The notes below the pieces were generated by a model. That model saw only the letters and a list, made by a program, of their open reading frames with translations. It was not told where the DNA came from and did no database searches. From the NCBI RefSeq assembly GCF_039975415.1, contig NZ_JBDWHD010000002.1: DNA of 64,000 bases; one strand, 5' to 3'. Positions 34,371 to 42,484 of the stretch are shown here, one piece after another. Made by a program: the position numbers and the translations under genes. This stretch comes from Ascidiaceihabitans sp039975415 (GTDB lineage: Bacteria; Pseudomonadota; Alphaproteobacteria; Rhodobacterales; Rhodobacteraceae). Every line of letters begins with the position of its first letter. The first letter of the stretch is position 1.

Positions 34371-35444
34371 CTACCTACTCAACCCGCCATGCAATGTCGG
34401 TGTGTCCAACGCCGCAAACCCGTAGTGCCGCAGCCAGCGCAGATCGCTGTCGAAGAACGCCCGCAGGTCGGGGATGCCGTATTTCAGCATCGCAATGCGG
34501 TCGATCCCCATGCCAAAGGCAAAGCCCTGCCATTCGGCCGGATCAATGCCGCCCGCTTGCAGCACTTTGGGATGCACCATGCCAGAGCCAAGGATTTCGA
34601 GCCAATCGTCGCCCTCGCCCACTTTCAGCGTGCCTCCTTCCCAAGAACAGCGAATATCGACTTCGGCTGATGGTTCAGTGAACGGGAAGTGTGACGCGCG
34701 GAAGCGGATGTCCACGTTATCAACTTCGAAATAGGATTTCACGAATTCTTCCAGAACCCACTTGAGGTTGGCCATGGAAATATCTTTGTCGATCGCCAGC
34801 CCTTCGACCTGATGGAACATGGGTGTGTGGGTCTGATCGTAGTCCGCGCGGTACACGCCGCCCGGGCAGATGATCCGCGTGGGCGCGCCCGTTTTCTCCA
34901 TCGACCGGATTTGCACGGGGCTTGTGTGGGTGCGCAACACGTGTGGCGGGCGGTCGTCGCCTTCCGCGCGGTGCATGTAAAATGTGTCCATTTCGGCACG
35001 CGCCGGATGGTGGCCGGGGATGTTCAGCGCGTCAAAGTTATACCAGTCGGTGTCGATGCGCGGGCCTTCGGCCACGGAAAATCCCATCTCTGCGAAGATG
35101 GCCGTCACCTCTTCGGTGACTTGGGAAATCGGGTGAATGGACCCACGACGTTGCGGACGCGTCGGCAAGGTGACATCCAGCCATTCAGTGCGCAAACGCG
35201 CATCCAACGCGGCATCGGCAAGACCCGCCTTTTTAGCGGCCAAAGCGCTGTTGATTTCATCCTTGAGGGCATTCAGCGCCGGACCCGCTGTCTGGCGTTC
35301 TTCGGGAGTCATTTTGCCCAATTCACGCATCTTCAACGCAACTTCGCCTTTTTTGCCAACAGCAGCCAGGCGAATGTCCTCAAGGGCGGCTTCATCAGCA
35401 GCACCTGCGATTTGGTCAAGATATTTGGCTTTCAGATCGTCCAT
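34371..35444 (-). CDS. pheS: Phenylalanine-tRNA ligase alpha subunit
   Basis: This 357-residue catalytic subunit has an N-terminal coiled coil (about 1-85) and a class II core with motif 2 (FRASHFPFTEPSAEVDIRC) and motif 3 (GFAFGMGIDRIAMLKYGI). It diverges from the DUF4123 gene and leads the minus-strand unit that ends with pheT and ytoQ. Confidence 0.97.
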   Translation of the reverse strand: MDDLKAKYLDQIAGAADEAALEDIRLAAVGKKGEVALKMRELGKMTPEERQTAGPALNALKDEINSALAAKKAGLADAALDARLRTEWLDVTLPTRPQRRGSIHPISQVTEEVTAIFAEMGFSVAEGPRIDTDWYNFDALNIPGHHPARAEMDTFYMHRAEGDDRPPHVLRTHTSPVQIRSMEKTGAPTRIICPGGVYRADYDQTHTPMFHQVEGLAIDKDISMANLKWVLEEFVKSYFEVDNVDIRFRASHFPFTEPSAEVDIRCSWEGGTLKVGEGDDWLEILGSGMVHPKVLQAGGIDPAEWQGFAFGMGIDRIAMLKYGIPDLRAFFDSDLRWLRHYGFAALDTPTLHGGLSR

Positions 35445-35539
35445 GACGGCCCCTCAAATAATGTTGCACTCTGCTAGCGCCCGAGGGTTTTGATTGCAAG
35501 CCGTGCCATTACAAACGACAGCCAAACCGTAACCTTTGG

Positions 35540-35568
35540 TTGACAAAATCAAACGGAAACACAGGATA
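35540..35568 (+). promoter_or_regulatory. Possible promoter of the DUF4123 gene
   Basis: A perfect -35 box TTGACA (35540-35545) is followed after 17 nt by AGGATA, a weak -10. It lies 29 nt before the DUF4123 start codon. If active, the gene is transcribed alone. Confidence 0.4.
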
Positions 35569-35596
35569 GGCTGGGTAAACATAAGGGGTAGGCCCA

Positions 35597-36253
35597 ATGC
35601 AAGAAGACGATCCATGGGCCCTGACGCCGACCGCATCCAAGACCGATGTGATTGCGCAGACACCGCATGACCCCATGCATTATGCGTTGGACAGGATCAC
35701 GGATGTGACCCCTTTGGACGGCACCACAGACGAAACAGTGCCCGCCGCACTTTGGCCCGCCGTCTTTGGTCCGTTGCCACAGTCCCCCGATGCGGCAGCA
35801 CCTGCCAGTTTTGCAATTCTGGATGCGGCCAAGATCACAAACCTGCCTCAGATGTTGGAAGGATCCCGCCTGCCACATCAATGCTTGTTTCAGGGCAAGG
35901 CCTTGGAGGATCTGGGGGATGCAGCCCCTTGGATCGTTGCACTGGAAGACAACAACCGGTTTGTGCGGGGCCTGTTCACACAGTCTTCTGCGCCTTGGGA
36001 TGTTTGGGACACGGACGGCGGCGTGATCTTGCGGTCGTATGAAGACTTGAACAGTTTACGGACCCATTTCCGCAAGTTTACCAAAGTCCGCGACGAAACG
36101 GACACATGGATGTTTTTCCGTTTTTGGGAACCCTCATGGGTGGAACGTCTTGCCGAGGTTCTGGACCCAAGCCAACTGCACGCCCTGCTTAAAGGCGTCG
36201 AGGCGTTTGGGGCCAAAAGCGGTGAAGACTTTGTTACTCTGCGACCAACCTAG
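35597..36253 (+). CDS. DUF4123 domain protein, type VI secretion cargo adaptor-like
   Basis: This 218-residue protein has the DUF4123 core (about 70-190): FAILDAAKITNLPQMLEGS, HQCLFQGKALEDLGDAAPWIVALE, and VRDETDTWMFFRFWEPSWVERLAEVLDPSQ. DUF4123 (Tap/TEC) proteins load effectors onto VgrG spikes of type VI secretion systems. No vgrG, hcp, PAAR or sheath gene is in this window, so the adaptor is an orphan here. AAGGGG precedes the ATG. It is convergent with the three-gene unit and overlaps its last gene by 20 nt. Confidence 0.85.
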   Translation: MQEDDPWALTPTASKTDVIAQTPHDPMHYALDRITDVTPLDGTTDETVPAALWPAVFGPLPQSPDAAAPASFAILDAAKITNLPQMLEGSRLPHQCLFQGKALEDLGDAAPWIVALEDNNRFVRGLFTQSSAPWDVWDTDGGVILRSYEDLNSLRTHFRKFTKVRDETDTWMFFRFWEPSWVERLAEVLDPSQLHALLKGVEAFGAKSGEDFVTLRPT

Positions 36254-36593
36254 ACGCTGGTTCGGTCAATTCCTGAGCATTAAAAAAGGCCAGCCGCGCC
36301 TCGGCTGAGTGATCCTGATTAAAGAGAATAGCATCCGTTAACGTCCGCGCCTCAGCGGCATCTGGCATGTCTGCACGTTGCGCCACAAGGATCAGGCCGA
36401 TCGTGGCGCCGTAAAGCGTGTCGAAACTGGTAAACCCACTTTCAAAAAGCTGATCAATCACAGCATCAAGAGCGTCCCGTTCTTCGGCCCATGCAGGTTC
36501 TTCCAATATCACTTGTTCTGCCACACGCCGCTTCAGGCGCACAGTTGCGGTTTCATTCAAAGCGGCCATTTGGGCTTTGGAAATGCGAAACAT
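36234..36593 (-). CDS. Hypothetical protein, third gene of DUF4123-linked unit
   Basis: This 119-residue soluble protein starts MFRISKAQMAALNETATVRLKRRVAEQVI, is mostly helical and has an acidic overall charge. Similar MF-I-AQM-AL starts are, to my memory, common in small genes beside type VI cargo genes, but I cannot verify that here. It begins 3 nt after the preceding gene's stop, so it shares its transcript. It could be an immunity or accessory protein. No domain is assigned. Confidence 0.65.
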   Translation of the reverse strand: MFRISKAQMAALNETATVRLKRRVAEQVILEEPAWAEERDALDAVIDQLFESGFTSFDTLYGATIGLILVAQRADMPDAAEARTLTDAILFNQDHSAEARLAFFNAQELTEPASRLVAE

Positions 36594-36596
36594 TTT

Positions 36597-37304
36597 CTAG
36601 ACTTTCAAATGCAGGGGCTTCAGCGGCTCAGGTATCCAAACGCCAAGTTCATCAATCGCGGCTTGTGCATTTTCCCAAAACACCCGTTGCGCTGCTGGAT
36701 CAAGGTTTACCGCTGCCCATCGCAGGATTTGGTCGGCAATTATCTGGTTTTCAACAATAGACAGCTCGTCCAAAGGGGGGAAGTATTCCAATTCATCCTT
36801 TGGATTCCACCCATGTCTGGCGCACATTTGAGCGTCCCACATGCTGAGTTTTTCCGGTGCATCGGTGGGAAGCTCTGAATCGCGCATCTCAAGAATGTGG
36901 CTGATGGCATCAGGATCATTCACGGCCGCAACCGTCGCGTCAAACATTCCCGGAAAGTAAATCAAAACGCTGGCCCAAGATGAAATATGCGGTTTTTCAG
37001 AATGGGTCGCTTCAAAATTGATCCCCAGTTCCAAGAAGCTTTGTTGCTCTTGCGCCGTCCACGCCAAAGGACCATCGGTGAAAACCCAGTCGCGGATATC
37101 GGGCAAAGGATTAGGCGATTTCACTGCCGCTTGCCGCAGTCGAAGTATCATATCGCGCAGTGCTGCACGGCACTCCGCCACCCCACGCTCGGACACAAAG
37201 CCAAGCTTTTCCCAAAACGGCTCTGTCACATCCATAGAAAAGTAGGCTGCCAAAGTGCCCCAATGTTCGGGTGTTCGGGCTTGTGCGTGTTGTCTAAGGG
37301 TCAT
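36597..37304 (-). CDS. Hypothetical protein, second gene of DUF4123-linked unit
   Basis: This 235-residue protein is soluble and Trp/Glu-rich, with no signal peptide or membrane segment. Its start overlaps the end of the preceding gene by ATGA, so the products are probably made in a fixed ratio. I recognise no domain. Given its place between a small Cys-containing protein and a short acidic one, an immunity role is one possibility, which is inference only. Confidence 0.65.
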   Translation of the reverse strand: MTLRQHAQARTPEHWGTLAAYFSMDVTEPFWEKLGFVSERGVAECRAALRDMILRLRQAAVKSPNPLPDIRDWVFTDGPLAWTAQEQQSFLELGINFEATHSEKPHISSWASVLIYFPGMFDATVAAVNDPDAISHILEMRDSELPTDAPEKLSMWDAQMCARHGWNPKDELEYFPPLDELSIVENQIIADQILRWAAVNLDPAAQRVFWENAQAAIDELGVWIPEPLKPLHLKV

Positions 37305-37780
37305 GGGATTGCCGCATTAAAAGGAATACTCGGCGGGAAGAAGAGCGATGGAATCATACGAATACCGCGATAGATCAGATATCCAATCCCAACAGTAGCG
37401 GCCCCGCCGGCCACGACTTTTGCAGCACCACCCGGAGTGATTCCGGGATTCGGATCCACCCATTCAGAGGGTTGTGGTGCAGGGCGTTCCGCCCAGTTTC
37501 TCGCACCTGGAGGCGGAGGTCCGCAAAAGTTCTTTTCCAATTTTTTCAATAGCTTGCCAAGTCCGCGTTGCTGATCTGTGATCGCTTTGTGATGTGTATC
37601 CCATCCCCGCGTCCCTGGACCACTTGCACCGTTGATTTGCTCGCGAAACCGATGCACGAGACCATGCGTCCCGCCATTGCCTGCGGCACGTTTGTCTCGA
37701 TTGATGTATTCATCGATCTTTTTGCGAATGGCTTCGCAGATAGTGTTGGGGGGCGGACAGTTTCCGGTTGTACAGGTCAT
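37301..37780 (-). CDS. Small Cys/Pro-rich protein with C-terminal hydrophobic tail, candidate secreted effector or effector accessory
   Basis: This 159-residue protein begins MTCTTGNCPPPNTICEAIRKKI. It has a Gly/His-rich middle (AAGNGGTHGLVHRFREQ, GTRGWDTHHKAITDQQRGL), a second cysteine (KNFCGPPPP) and a C-terminus with a hydrophobic segment (GGAATVGIGYLIYRGIRMIPSLF) ending PFNAAIP. Such a tail is known to me from proteins in type VI cargo loci, but this is recollection. No catalytic motif is certain. ATG 37780 is preferred over TTG 37786. It is first in a three-gene unit and lies 82 nt beyond the rplT terminator. Confidence 0.6.
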   Translation of the reverse strand: MTCTTGNCPPPNTICEAIRKKIDEYINRDKRAAGNGGTHGLVHRFREQINGASGPGTRGWDTHHKAITDQQRGLGKLLKKLEKNFCGPPPPGARNWAERPAPQPSEWVDPNPGITPGGAAKVVAGGAATVGIGYLIYRGIRMIPSLFFPPSIPFNAAIP

Positions 37781-37861
37781 ACGCAAATACTCAAAGCTAA
37801 CGTCGCTAACATGACGCGTTTTGCCGCTAACTCAAGTCAAAATAATTCGTCTCTACAAACG

Positions 37862-37895
37862 AAAAAGCCGCCCCGAGATACCGGAGCGGCTTTTC
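37862..37895 (-). terminator. Rho-independent terminator of the rpmI-rplT operon
   Basis: AAAAGCCGC (37863-37871) and GCGGCTTTT (37886-37894) form the stem; on the minus strand the stem ends in TTTTTC. It lies 22 nt after the rplT stop. Confidence 0.9.
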
Positions 37896-37915
37896 AAAGT
37901 CGACTTGAGCTTGGC

Positions 37916-38281
37916 TTAGTTGGCCAAAGCTGCCTGTGCTTGGGACACGATCGCACCGAATGCTTCGGGCTCGTGTACTGCCAGATCGGCCAGAACCTTA
38001 CGGTCCACTTCGATGCCAGCCAGGTTCAGACCGTTGATGAAGCGCGAGTATGTCAGCGCCTCGTCGTGGGAGCGCACAGCCGCGTTGATCCGCTGGATCC
38101 ACAGCGCACGGAAGTTGCGCTTGCGGTTATGGCGGTCACGGGTTGCGTATTGGTTGGCTTTGTCCACCGCCTGGCGCGCGACCTTAAAGGTGCTCTTGCG
38201 ACGGCCGTAGTAGCCTTTGGCGGCCTTGATGACCTTCTTGTGACGGGCGTGAGTGACTGTGCCACCTTTGACTCGAGACAT
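37916..38281 (-). CDS. rplT: 50S ribosomal protein L20
   Basis: This 121-residue basic protein binds 23S rRNA early in assembly. MSRVKGGTVTHARHKKVIKAAKGYYGRRKSTF is the standard N-terminus. It lies 18 nt after rpmI, the usual order. infC, often upstream in other bacteria, is not here. In other bacteria L20 represses its own operon; a matching leader was not identified. Confidence 0.98.
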   Translation of the reverse strand: MSRVKGGTVTHARHKKVIKAAKGYYGRRKSTFKVARQAVDKANQYATRDRHNRKRNFRALWIQRINAAVRSHDEALTYSRFINGLNLAGIEVDRKVLADLAVHEPEAFGAIVSQAQAALAN

Positions 38282-38299
38282 ATTGTAATTCCTTCTGGC

Positions 38300-38500
38300 T
38301 TAACGGTCGTAGGGCATGAAGCCCTTGATGATTTTTGCATCTGGCGCAGACAAAGCTGTCGTGCCGCGTGCGTTGCGCAGGAATTTGTTCGTGCGTTTGA
38401 TCATCCCGTGCTGTTTGCCAGCCTGGGCGCCCATGACCTTACCGGTCGCGGAAACCTTAAAGCGCTTCTTGGCGCTCGATTTCGTCTTCATCTTTGGCAT
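38300..38500 (-). CDS. rpmI: 50S ribosomal protein L35
   Basis: This 66-residue basic protein starts MPKMKTKSSAKKRFKVSATGKV and ends with KIIKGFMPYDR, as in other L35. It is the first gene of the rpmI-rplT operon. AGGAGAC lies before the ATG. Confidence 0.97.
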   Translation of the reverse strand: MPKMKTKSSAKKRFKVSATGKVMGAQAGKQHGMIKRTNKFLRNARGTTALSAPDAKIIKGFMPYDR

Positions 38501-38811
38501 TTCCGTCTCCTGAGTTTGAGTTCGGTATTTGCGCGACTCGGCATGCCATATCGGCCGGACGCGCGGAACGAAGTTGGGCTATAGGGGGGAACGGCATGTG
38601 ACGCAAGGGTGTTTTGGCCCATGCGCACCCCGAAAAAGAACCCCTGTCGCCACCAAGGGCAGCTATAGGGGGGGGGGCTGCCCGATGAGAGCAGAATAAA
38701 TCTGGCTTGCACTTCACCTTGAAAGCACCATCAAGCCATCAAAATCTGTACATATCAGCCCAATAGGCTACCAAATGCTGCGACCAGAAACTTAAGTCCC
38801 GAGGTGTATTC
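38501..38811. other. Intergenic region between rpmI and the BLUF gene
   Basis: This 311-nt stretch holds the divergent promoters of rpmI and the BLUF gene. It contains two short related G-rich blocks, CTATAGGGGGG near 38579 and CTATA followed by a run of 10 G at 38668-38677. No RNA gene or clear terminator was found. Confidence 0.6.
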
Positions 38812-39234
38812 ATGAACCTGACACGTCTTGTTTACTACAGCCAACGCAATCCGTCTGAAAAACTGGACTGCCAAACACTGATCGAAACGTGCCAAACCAA
38901 CAATGCGCGGCAAAATCTGACAGGAATTTTACACTACAACGGAGACCATTTCTTGCAGGTGCTTGAAGGCGGACGCGTTGAAGTGTCCGCCCTGTACCAC
39001 CGTATTTCACGCGATTCCCGTCACGCCAACATCATCTTGCTGTCATGTGCCGATGTGCGCGAACGTATGTTTTCAAAGTGGTCCATGGGCTTGCATCAGG
39101 GCATGGATGAACGGACCCGCGAAATCTATCTACGCTACTTCTCGACGGATAATGTGAACCCCGAAACGGTGAACGTGGACAGCCTGCTGGACGTGCTTCA
39201 GGACATTGCAATCGAATTGGCGCCAACACGGTAA
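38812..39234 (+). CDS. Single-domain BLUF blue-light photoreceptor
   Basis: This 140-residue FAD-binding protein senses blue light. Key residues are present: Tyr8 in LTRLVYYS, Asn31 in NNARQNLTG, Gln49 in HFLQVLEGG, and Trp90/Met92 in FSKWSMGL, so the photocycle residues are intact. A C-terminal helical cap (about 95-140) completes the short BLUF type. No output domain is fused, so signalling must pass through a partner protein. CGAGG precedes the ATG. No obvious partner lies next to it. Confidence 0.93.
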   Translation: MNLTRLVYYSQRNPSEKLDCQTLIETCQTNNARQNLTGILHYNGDHFLQVLEGGRVEVSALYHRISRDSRHANIILLSCADVRERMFSKWSMGLHQGMDERTREIYLRYFSTDNVNPETVNVDSLLDVLQDIAIELAPTR

Positions 39235-39282
39235 GTCGTTGGCGCTGTGAAACTAGAATTAAACGCGTAAATCGCCGCCATA

Positions 39283-39495
39283 TCACCGGCGGCGTTTTAG
39301 CTTTTGTGTCTCTGCTTCGGCACGACGGTTGCGGGCCTCTGCCTCGTTCAAACGGCGCTGCATTTTCGCAAGCGCGGACACGTAGGCTTCGCTGTCATTT
39401 GCTTCGATACCGACACCGCGGCGCTGGCCCAAAACAAACCCCAGCACACCAGACAGAATCATCATTCCCGCCCACACCATGATTGTGGTTGTCAT
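39283..39495 (-). CDS. Small membrane protein with coiled coil
   Basis: This 70-residue protein has one membrane segment (about 5-24) and a charged helix (ALAKMQRRLNEAEARNRRAEAETQKLKRRR) likely to form a coiled coil. It follows the OmpA-like gene with 1 nt between stop and next start, so it is in its operon. Function is unknown. Confidence 0.7.
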   Translation of the reverse strand: MTTTIMVWAGMMILSGVLGFVLGQRRGVGIEANDSEAYVSALAKMQRRLNEAEARNRRAEAETQKLKRRR

Positions 39496-39496
39496 T

Positions 39497-40303
39497 TCAG
39501 TTCTTCCCTTCGGTGATGCGGGTTATCTGAAAATCAACGCGGCGGTTTTCTGCATCCTCTGACGCATCCCCCTGAGCAAATGGCAATTGCGACCCAAAGC
39601 CCATCGGTTCAAAGTTGTCGACCAACAGATCAAGGTCCGCCAAAACCGCGAGCGCACTGTCGGCGCGGTCCCAGCTGAGTTTCAGGTTGCTGGCCTCGTC
39701 GCCGGACGGATCGGAATGCCCGGCCACGACAATATGGGCTTGCGGACAATAGCGTACAGCGATGCCCAGCATCCGCAATGTATCGCGCCCATCTGCGTTG
39801 ATACCCGTTGAACCGGCGTCAAAGCCGATGACGGTTTGGGCCATAATATCTTGAAGATTATCTACACAGTCGCGTGCTGCCACCACATCGGCAGCTGGTT
39901 TCAGCTGTGGGGTGGGTCTAATGACAGGTGCAGGGGCCGGCGCCGGGGGCAAGGCCCCAGGCACTTCCGTCAAGGAAAACGCAAGCGTCGTATCGGCACG
40001 TTGGGAAATCACAATGTCCTGCGGCGTGGCAAGCGCAGCGGTCGGGTTGCTTGCATTCGTGCTTTCCGCGCCTTCTTGCACAGCGGCGGTTCGGGTAATC
40101 GTCATGCTGTCGGTTCCCGACTGCGACCATGCAGTAAATGCCCCGGCACCCAGCAAAGCAAATCCAAGCGCGCCCGCAACATAAAGCACAAAGGGCGTTT
40201 TGCGTTTGCGCCCCGACATCACACGCTGAGCCGCCGCGTGGCTTAGACCCGCTTTGCGCAACCGTGCAGTCGCCGGTTCAGTTTTACCCAGCCCTTGTGC
40301 CAT
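39497..40303 (-). CDS. OmpA family protein with N-terminal membrane anchor
   Basis: This 268-residue protein has a cytoplasmic N-terminus of about 35 residues, a membrane segment (FVLYVAGALGFALLGAGAF) and a periplasmic part that ends in an OmpA-C peptidoglycan-binding domain (about 150-268): VVAGHSDPSGDEASNLKLSWDRADSAL and ENRRVDFQI. It resembles inner-membrane proteins that grip the cell wall. GGGGAT lies before the ATG. It probably forms an operon with the small coiled-coil protein. Confidence 0.9.
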   Translation of the reverse strand: MAQGLGKTEPATARLRKAGLSHAAAQRVMSGRKRKTPFVLYVAGALGFALLGAGAFTAWSQSGTDSMTITRTAAVQEGAESTNASNPTAALATPQDIVISQRADTTLAFSLTEVPGALPPAPAPAPVIRPTPQLKPAADVVAARDCVDNLQDIMAQTVIGFDAGSTGINADGRDTLRMLGIAVRYCPQAHIVVAGHSDPSGDEASNLKLSWDRADSALAVLADLDLLVDNFEPMGFGSQLPFAQGDASEDAENRRVDFQITRITEGKN

Positions 40304-40334
40304 TTCATCCCCCGATCAAATCAGCGCAGCTTTT

Positions 40335-40544
40335 TTACGCGAAAAACGTCACTGTCGTGCTGTCCGCGCTTATCTCGATATTCACATTGATCCCCAACAA
40401 GGCTGCCGATTCCCGAATAACAGCCTCGTTTTCGCGTAGCGGCAGAAGGCTTTGCTGATCATTCAAGACCAAGGTCAGACCCAATTCACGCACAGTGTGT
40501 TGCAACACCGTTTTTAGTCTATGTGAATAAAGGACAGGCTGCAT
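40335..40544 (-). CDS. Hypothetical small protein upstream of the OmpA-like gene
   Basis: This 69-residue reading frame has codon use like its neighbours and ends 31 nt before the OmpA-like gene on the same strand. It has no signal peptide or membrane segment, and no clear ribosome site. I do not recognise it. It may be a real small gene or chance. Confidence 0.4.
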   Translation of the reverse strand: MQPVLYSHRLKTVLQHTVRELGLTLVLNDQQSLLPLRENEAVIRESAALLGINVNIEISADSTTVTFFA

Positions 40545-40681
40545 TTAGGGATCCACAATTACATCGTACCATATTTTGTGGTAGCACCTAGAGCTTCAAG
40601 GCACAAATCTACAAATGGCTCTTACAGATACTTTTCAAGGCTTTTTCTGAATTCGCGCGCCCAACAAAAACGCATCAGGCC

Positions 40682-40903
40682 CTAAAGGATCTGGGCCACC
40701 ACACGCACAAAGGCATTGGGCACATCTTGCAGGCTATATCCGTTGGGCTTTGTCTGGATCGCGTAGATAATCAGCCCACCAGCGATTAAAATCGTAATTG
40801 CCGACGCACGAGGCGCCCGCCTGTCCGTTAAGGCAGACAACATCGAAGGGATCGCAAAAATGGCGACAATAATCCCCACGACCAATGCAATATCTGGTTC
40901 CAT
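40682..40903 (-). CDS. Conserved small membrane protein of unknown function
   Basis: This 73-residue protein has two membrane segments (about 5-24 and 35-52) and a C-terminal amphipathic helix (DVPNAFVRVVAQIL). Similar short proteins are familiar from Roseobacter genomes but have no assigned role. It lies 29 nt downstream of pyk on the same strand and may be co-transcribed. Confidence 0.75.
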   Translation of the reverse strand: MEPDIALVVGIIVAIFAIPSMLSALTDRRAPRASAITILIAGGLIIYAIQTKPNGYSLQDVPNAFVRVVAQIL

Positions 40904-40932
40904 TGTTCGTTACTCCACAATATGTGGGTAAC

Positions 40933-42378
40933 CTACTCTGGATCAGTGTTGAAAATCAAACGCTCGTCACAGGGCGCCACACGCAGAATGTTGGTTGTGC
41001 CTGTCACATTGAAAGGGACACCTGCCGTCACAAGGATCTGATCGCTTTCATCCGCATACCCCTGATCGCGCGCGGCTTTTGCGGCGCTCACCACAGCCCC
41101 TTTGAAACGATCCATCATGCTTGTTTGTACGCAGTTGATGCCCCAGCTTAACGCCAACCGACGGGCTGTACCAACCAGTGGTGTCATCGCGACAATCGGC
41201 ACGCGCGGACGTTCCCGTGCTGTCAAAAGCGCTGTGGTTCCGCTTTGAGTAAAGCAGCAAATGGCTTTGATGTCTGTTGTTTCTGCGATCTCACGGGCAG
41301 CGGCCACAATACCGTCGGCAACAGTTGTGCGATTGGCGGTGCGGCTGGCTTCGATGATTTGGCGATACGTGCTGTCGGCTTCGACCTCTTGCGCCACATT
41401 GTCCATGGTGCGCACCGCTTCGATGGGGTAGCCGCCTGCAGCACTTTCGGCGCTCAGCATGACGGCATCGGCCCCTTCATAGATGGCAGTTGCCACATCA
41501 GAGACCTCGGCGCGTGTCGGCATCGGGCTCTCGATCATGGATTCCAGCATCTGGGTCGCCACAATCACAGGCTTGGCCGCAGCACGGCATTTGCGCACCA
41601 ACCGCTTTTGAATGGGCGGCACATTTTGCACAGGCAGCTCCACACCCAGATCGCCCCGCGCGACCATGATCCCGTCGCTGACAGCCAGAATATCATCAAA
41701 GCGGTCCACCGCGTTTGGCTTTTCGATCTTGGACAAGATCGCCGCGCGCCCCTGAACCAACGCACGCGCTTCCTCGACGTCTGCAGGGCGTTGCACAAAG
41801 CTAAGCGCCAACCAATCGACACCCAACCCACAGACACATTCCAGATCGGCCTTGTCCTTTTCAGACAGCGCCGCCAACGGCAGTTCCACATCGGGCACGT
41901 TGACACCTTTACGATTGGAAATCACGCCTCCGATGACAACGGTGCAATCGGCAAAATCCTTACCGCAGGCCTCGACCCGCAACCTGATTTTCCCGTCATT
42001 GACCAACAAGGACGCGCCGGGTTCAAGTGCCGCAAAAATCTCGGGATGCGGCAGGCAAACGCGGGCGCTGTCGCCTTCGGCTTTGTCCAGATCAAGGCGA
42101 AATTTTGCGCCTTCGTCCAGCATCTCACTGTCACCGGCAAACACGCCGACACGCAATTTGGGGCCCTGCAAGTCAGCCAGAATACCGATAGTGCTGTTCA
42201 AATCCTGCTCGACCTGACGGATGATGGCATGTTTTTCGGCAATTTCCTCATGGCTGCCATGGGACATGTTCAGACGAAACACATCTGCGCCCGCCTCATG
42301 CAAGGCGCGGATCATGTCATAGCTGTCAGAAGCTGGTCCCAAAGTAGCTACGATTTTCACGCTGCGCAGTCGTCTCAT
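40933..42378 (-). CDS. pyk: Pyruvate kinase
   Basis: This 481-residue glycolytic enzyme makes pyruvate and ATP from phosphoenolpyruvate. It starts MRRLRSVKIVATLGPASDS. It has the metal-binding SKIEKPNAVDRFDDI region, MVARGDLGVELP, and the signature VATQMLESMIESPMPTRAEVSDVATAIYEGADAVMLSAESA. A C-terminal allosteric domain follows. AAGGAT lies before the ATG. It is divergent from the N-formylglutamate amidohydrolase gene. Confidence 0.97.
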   Translation of the reverse strand: MRRLRSVKIVATLGPASDSYDMIRALHEAGADVFRLNMSHGSHEEIAEKHAIIRQVEQDLNSTIGILADLQGPKLRVGVFAGDSEMLDEGAKFRLDLDKAEGDSARVCLPHPEIFAALEPGASLLVNDGKIRLRVEACGKDFADCTVVIGGVISNRKGVNVPDVELPLAALSEKDKADLECVCGLGVDWLALSFVQRPADVEEARALVQGRAAILSKIEKPNAVDRFDDILAVSDGIMVARGDLGVELPVQNVPPIQKRLVRKCRAAAKPVIVATQMLESMIESPMPTRAEVSDVATAIYEGADAVMLSAESAAGGYPIEAVRTMDNVAQEVEADSTYRQIIEASRTANRTTVADGIVAAAREIAETTDIKAICCFTQSGTTALLTARERPRVPIVAMTPLVGTARRLALSWGINCVQTSMMDRFKGAVVSAAKAARDQGYADESDQILVTAGVPFNVTGTTNILRVAPCDERLIFNTDPE

Positions 42379-42484
42379 GATGGGGCATCCTTGCTGTTAT
42401 CGCTATCAGTTGCAGCCTTATCGCCCAATTCACATTCCGGAGCAACTGCCGTAAACCTCATGGCAGCACCAAGGTAACAGACCC

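Noticed and set aside
37568..38584. 338-codon plus-strand frame across rplT and rpmI
   Set aside because: Antisense to two ribosomal protein genes and their terminator.
40904..40932. Inverted repeat with TTAC-CCACA/TGTGG-GTAA as the pyk terminator
   Set aside because: The arms are short and need a bulge, and there is no T run; support is too weak.
41245..42477. Long reading frame (410 codons) on the plus strand across pyk
   Set aside because: It is antisense to pyruvate kinase, which has all family motifs; composition fits a codon shadow.
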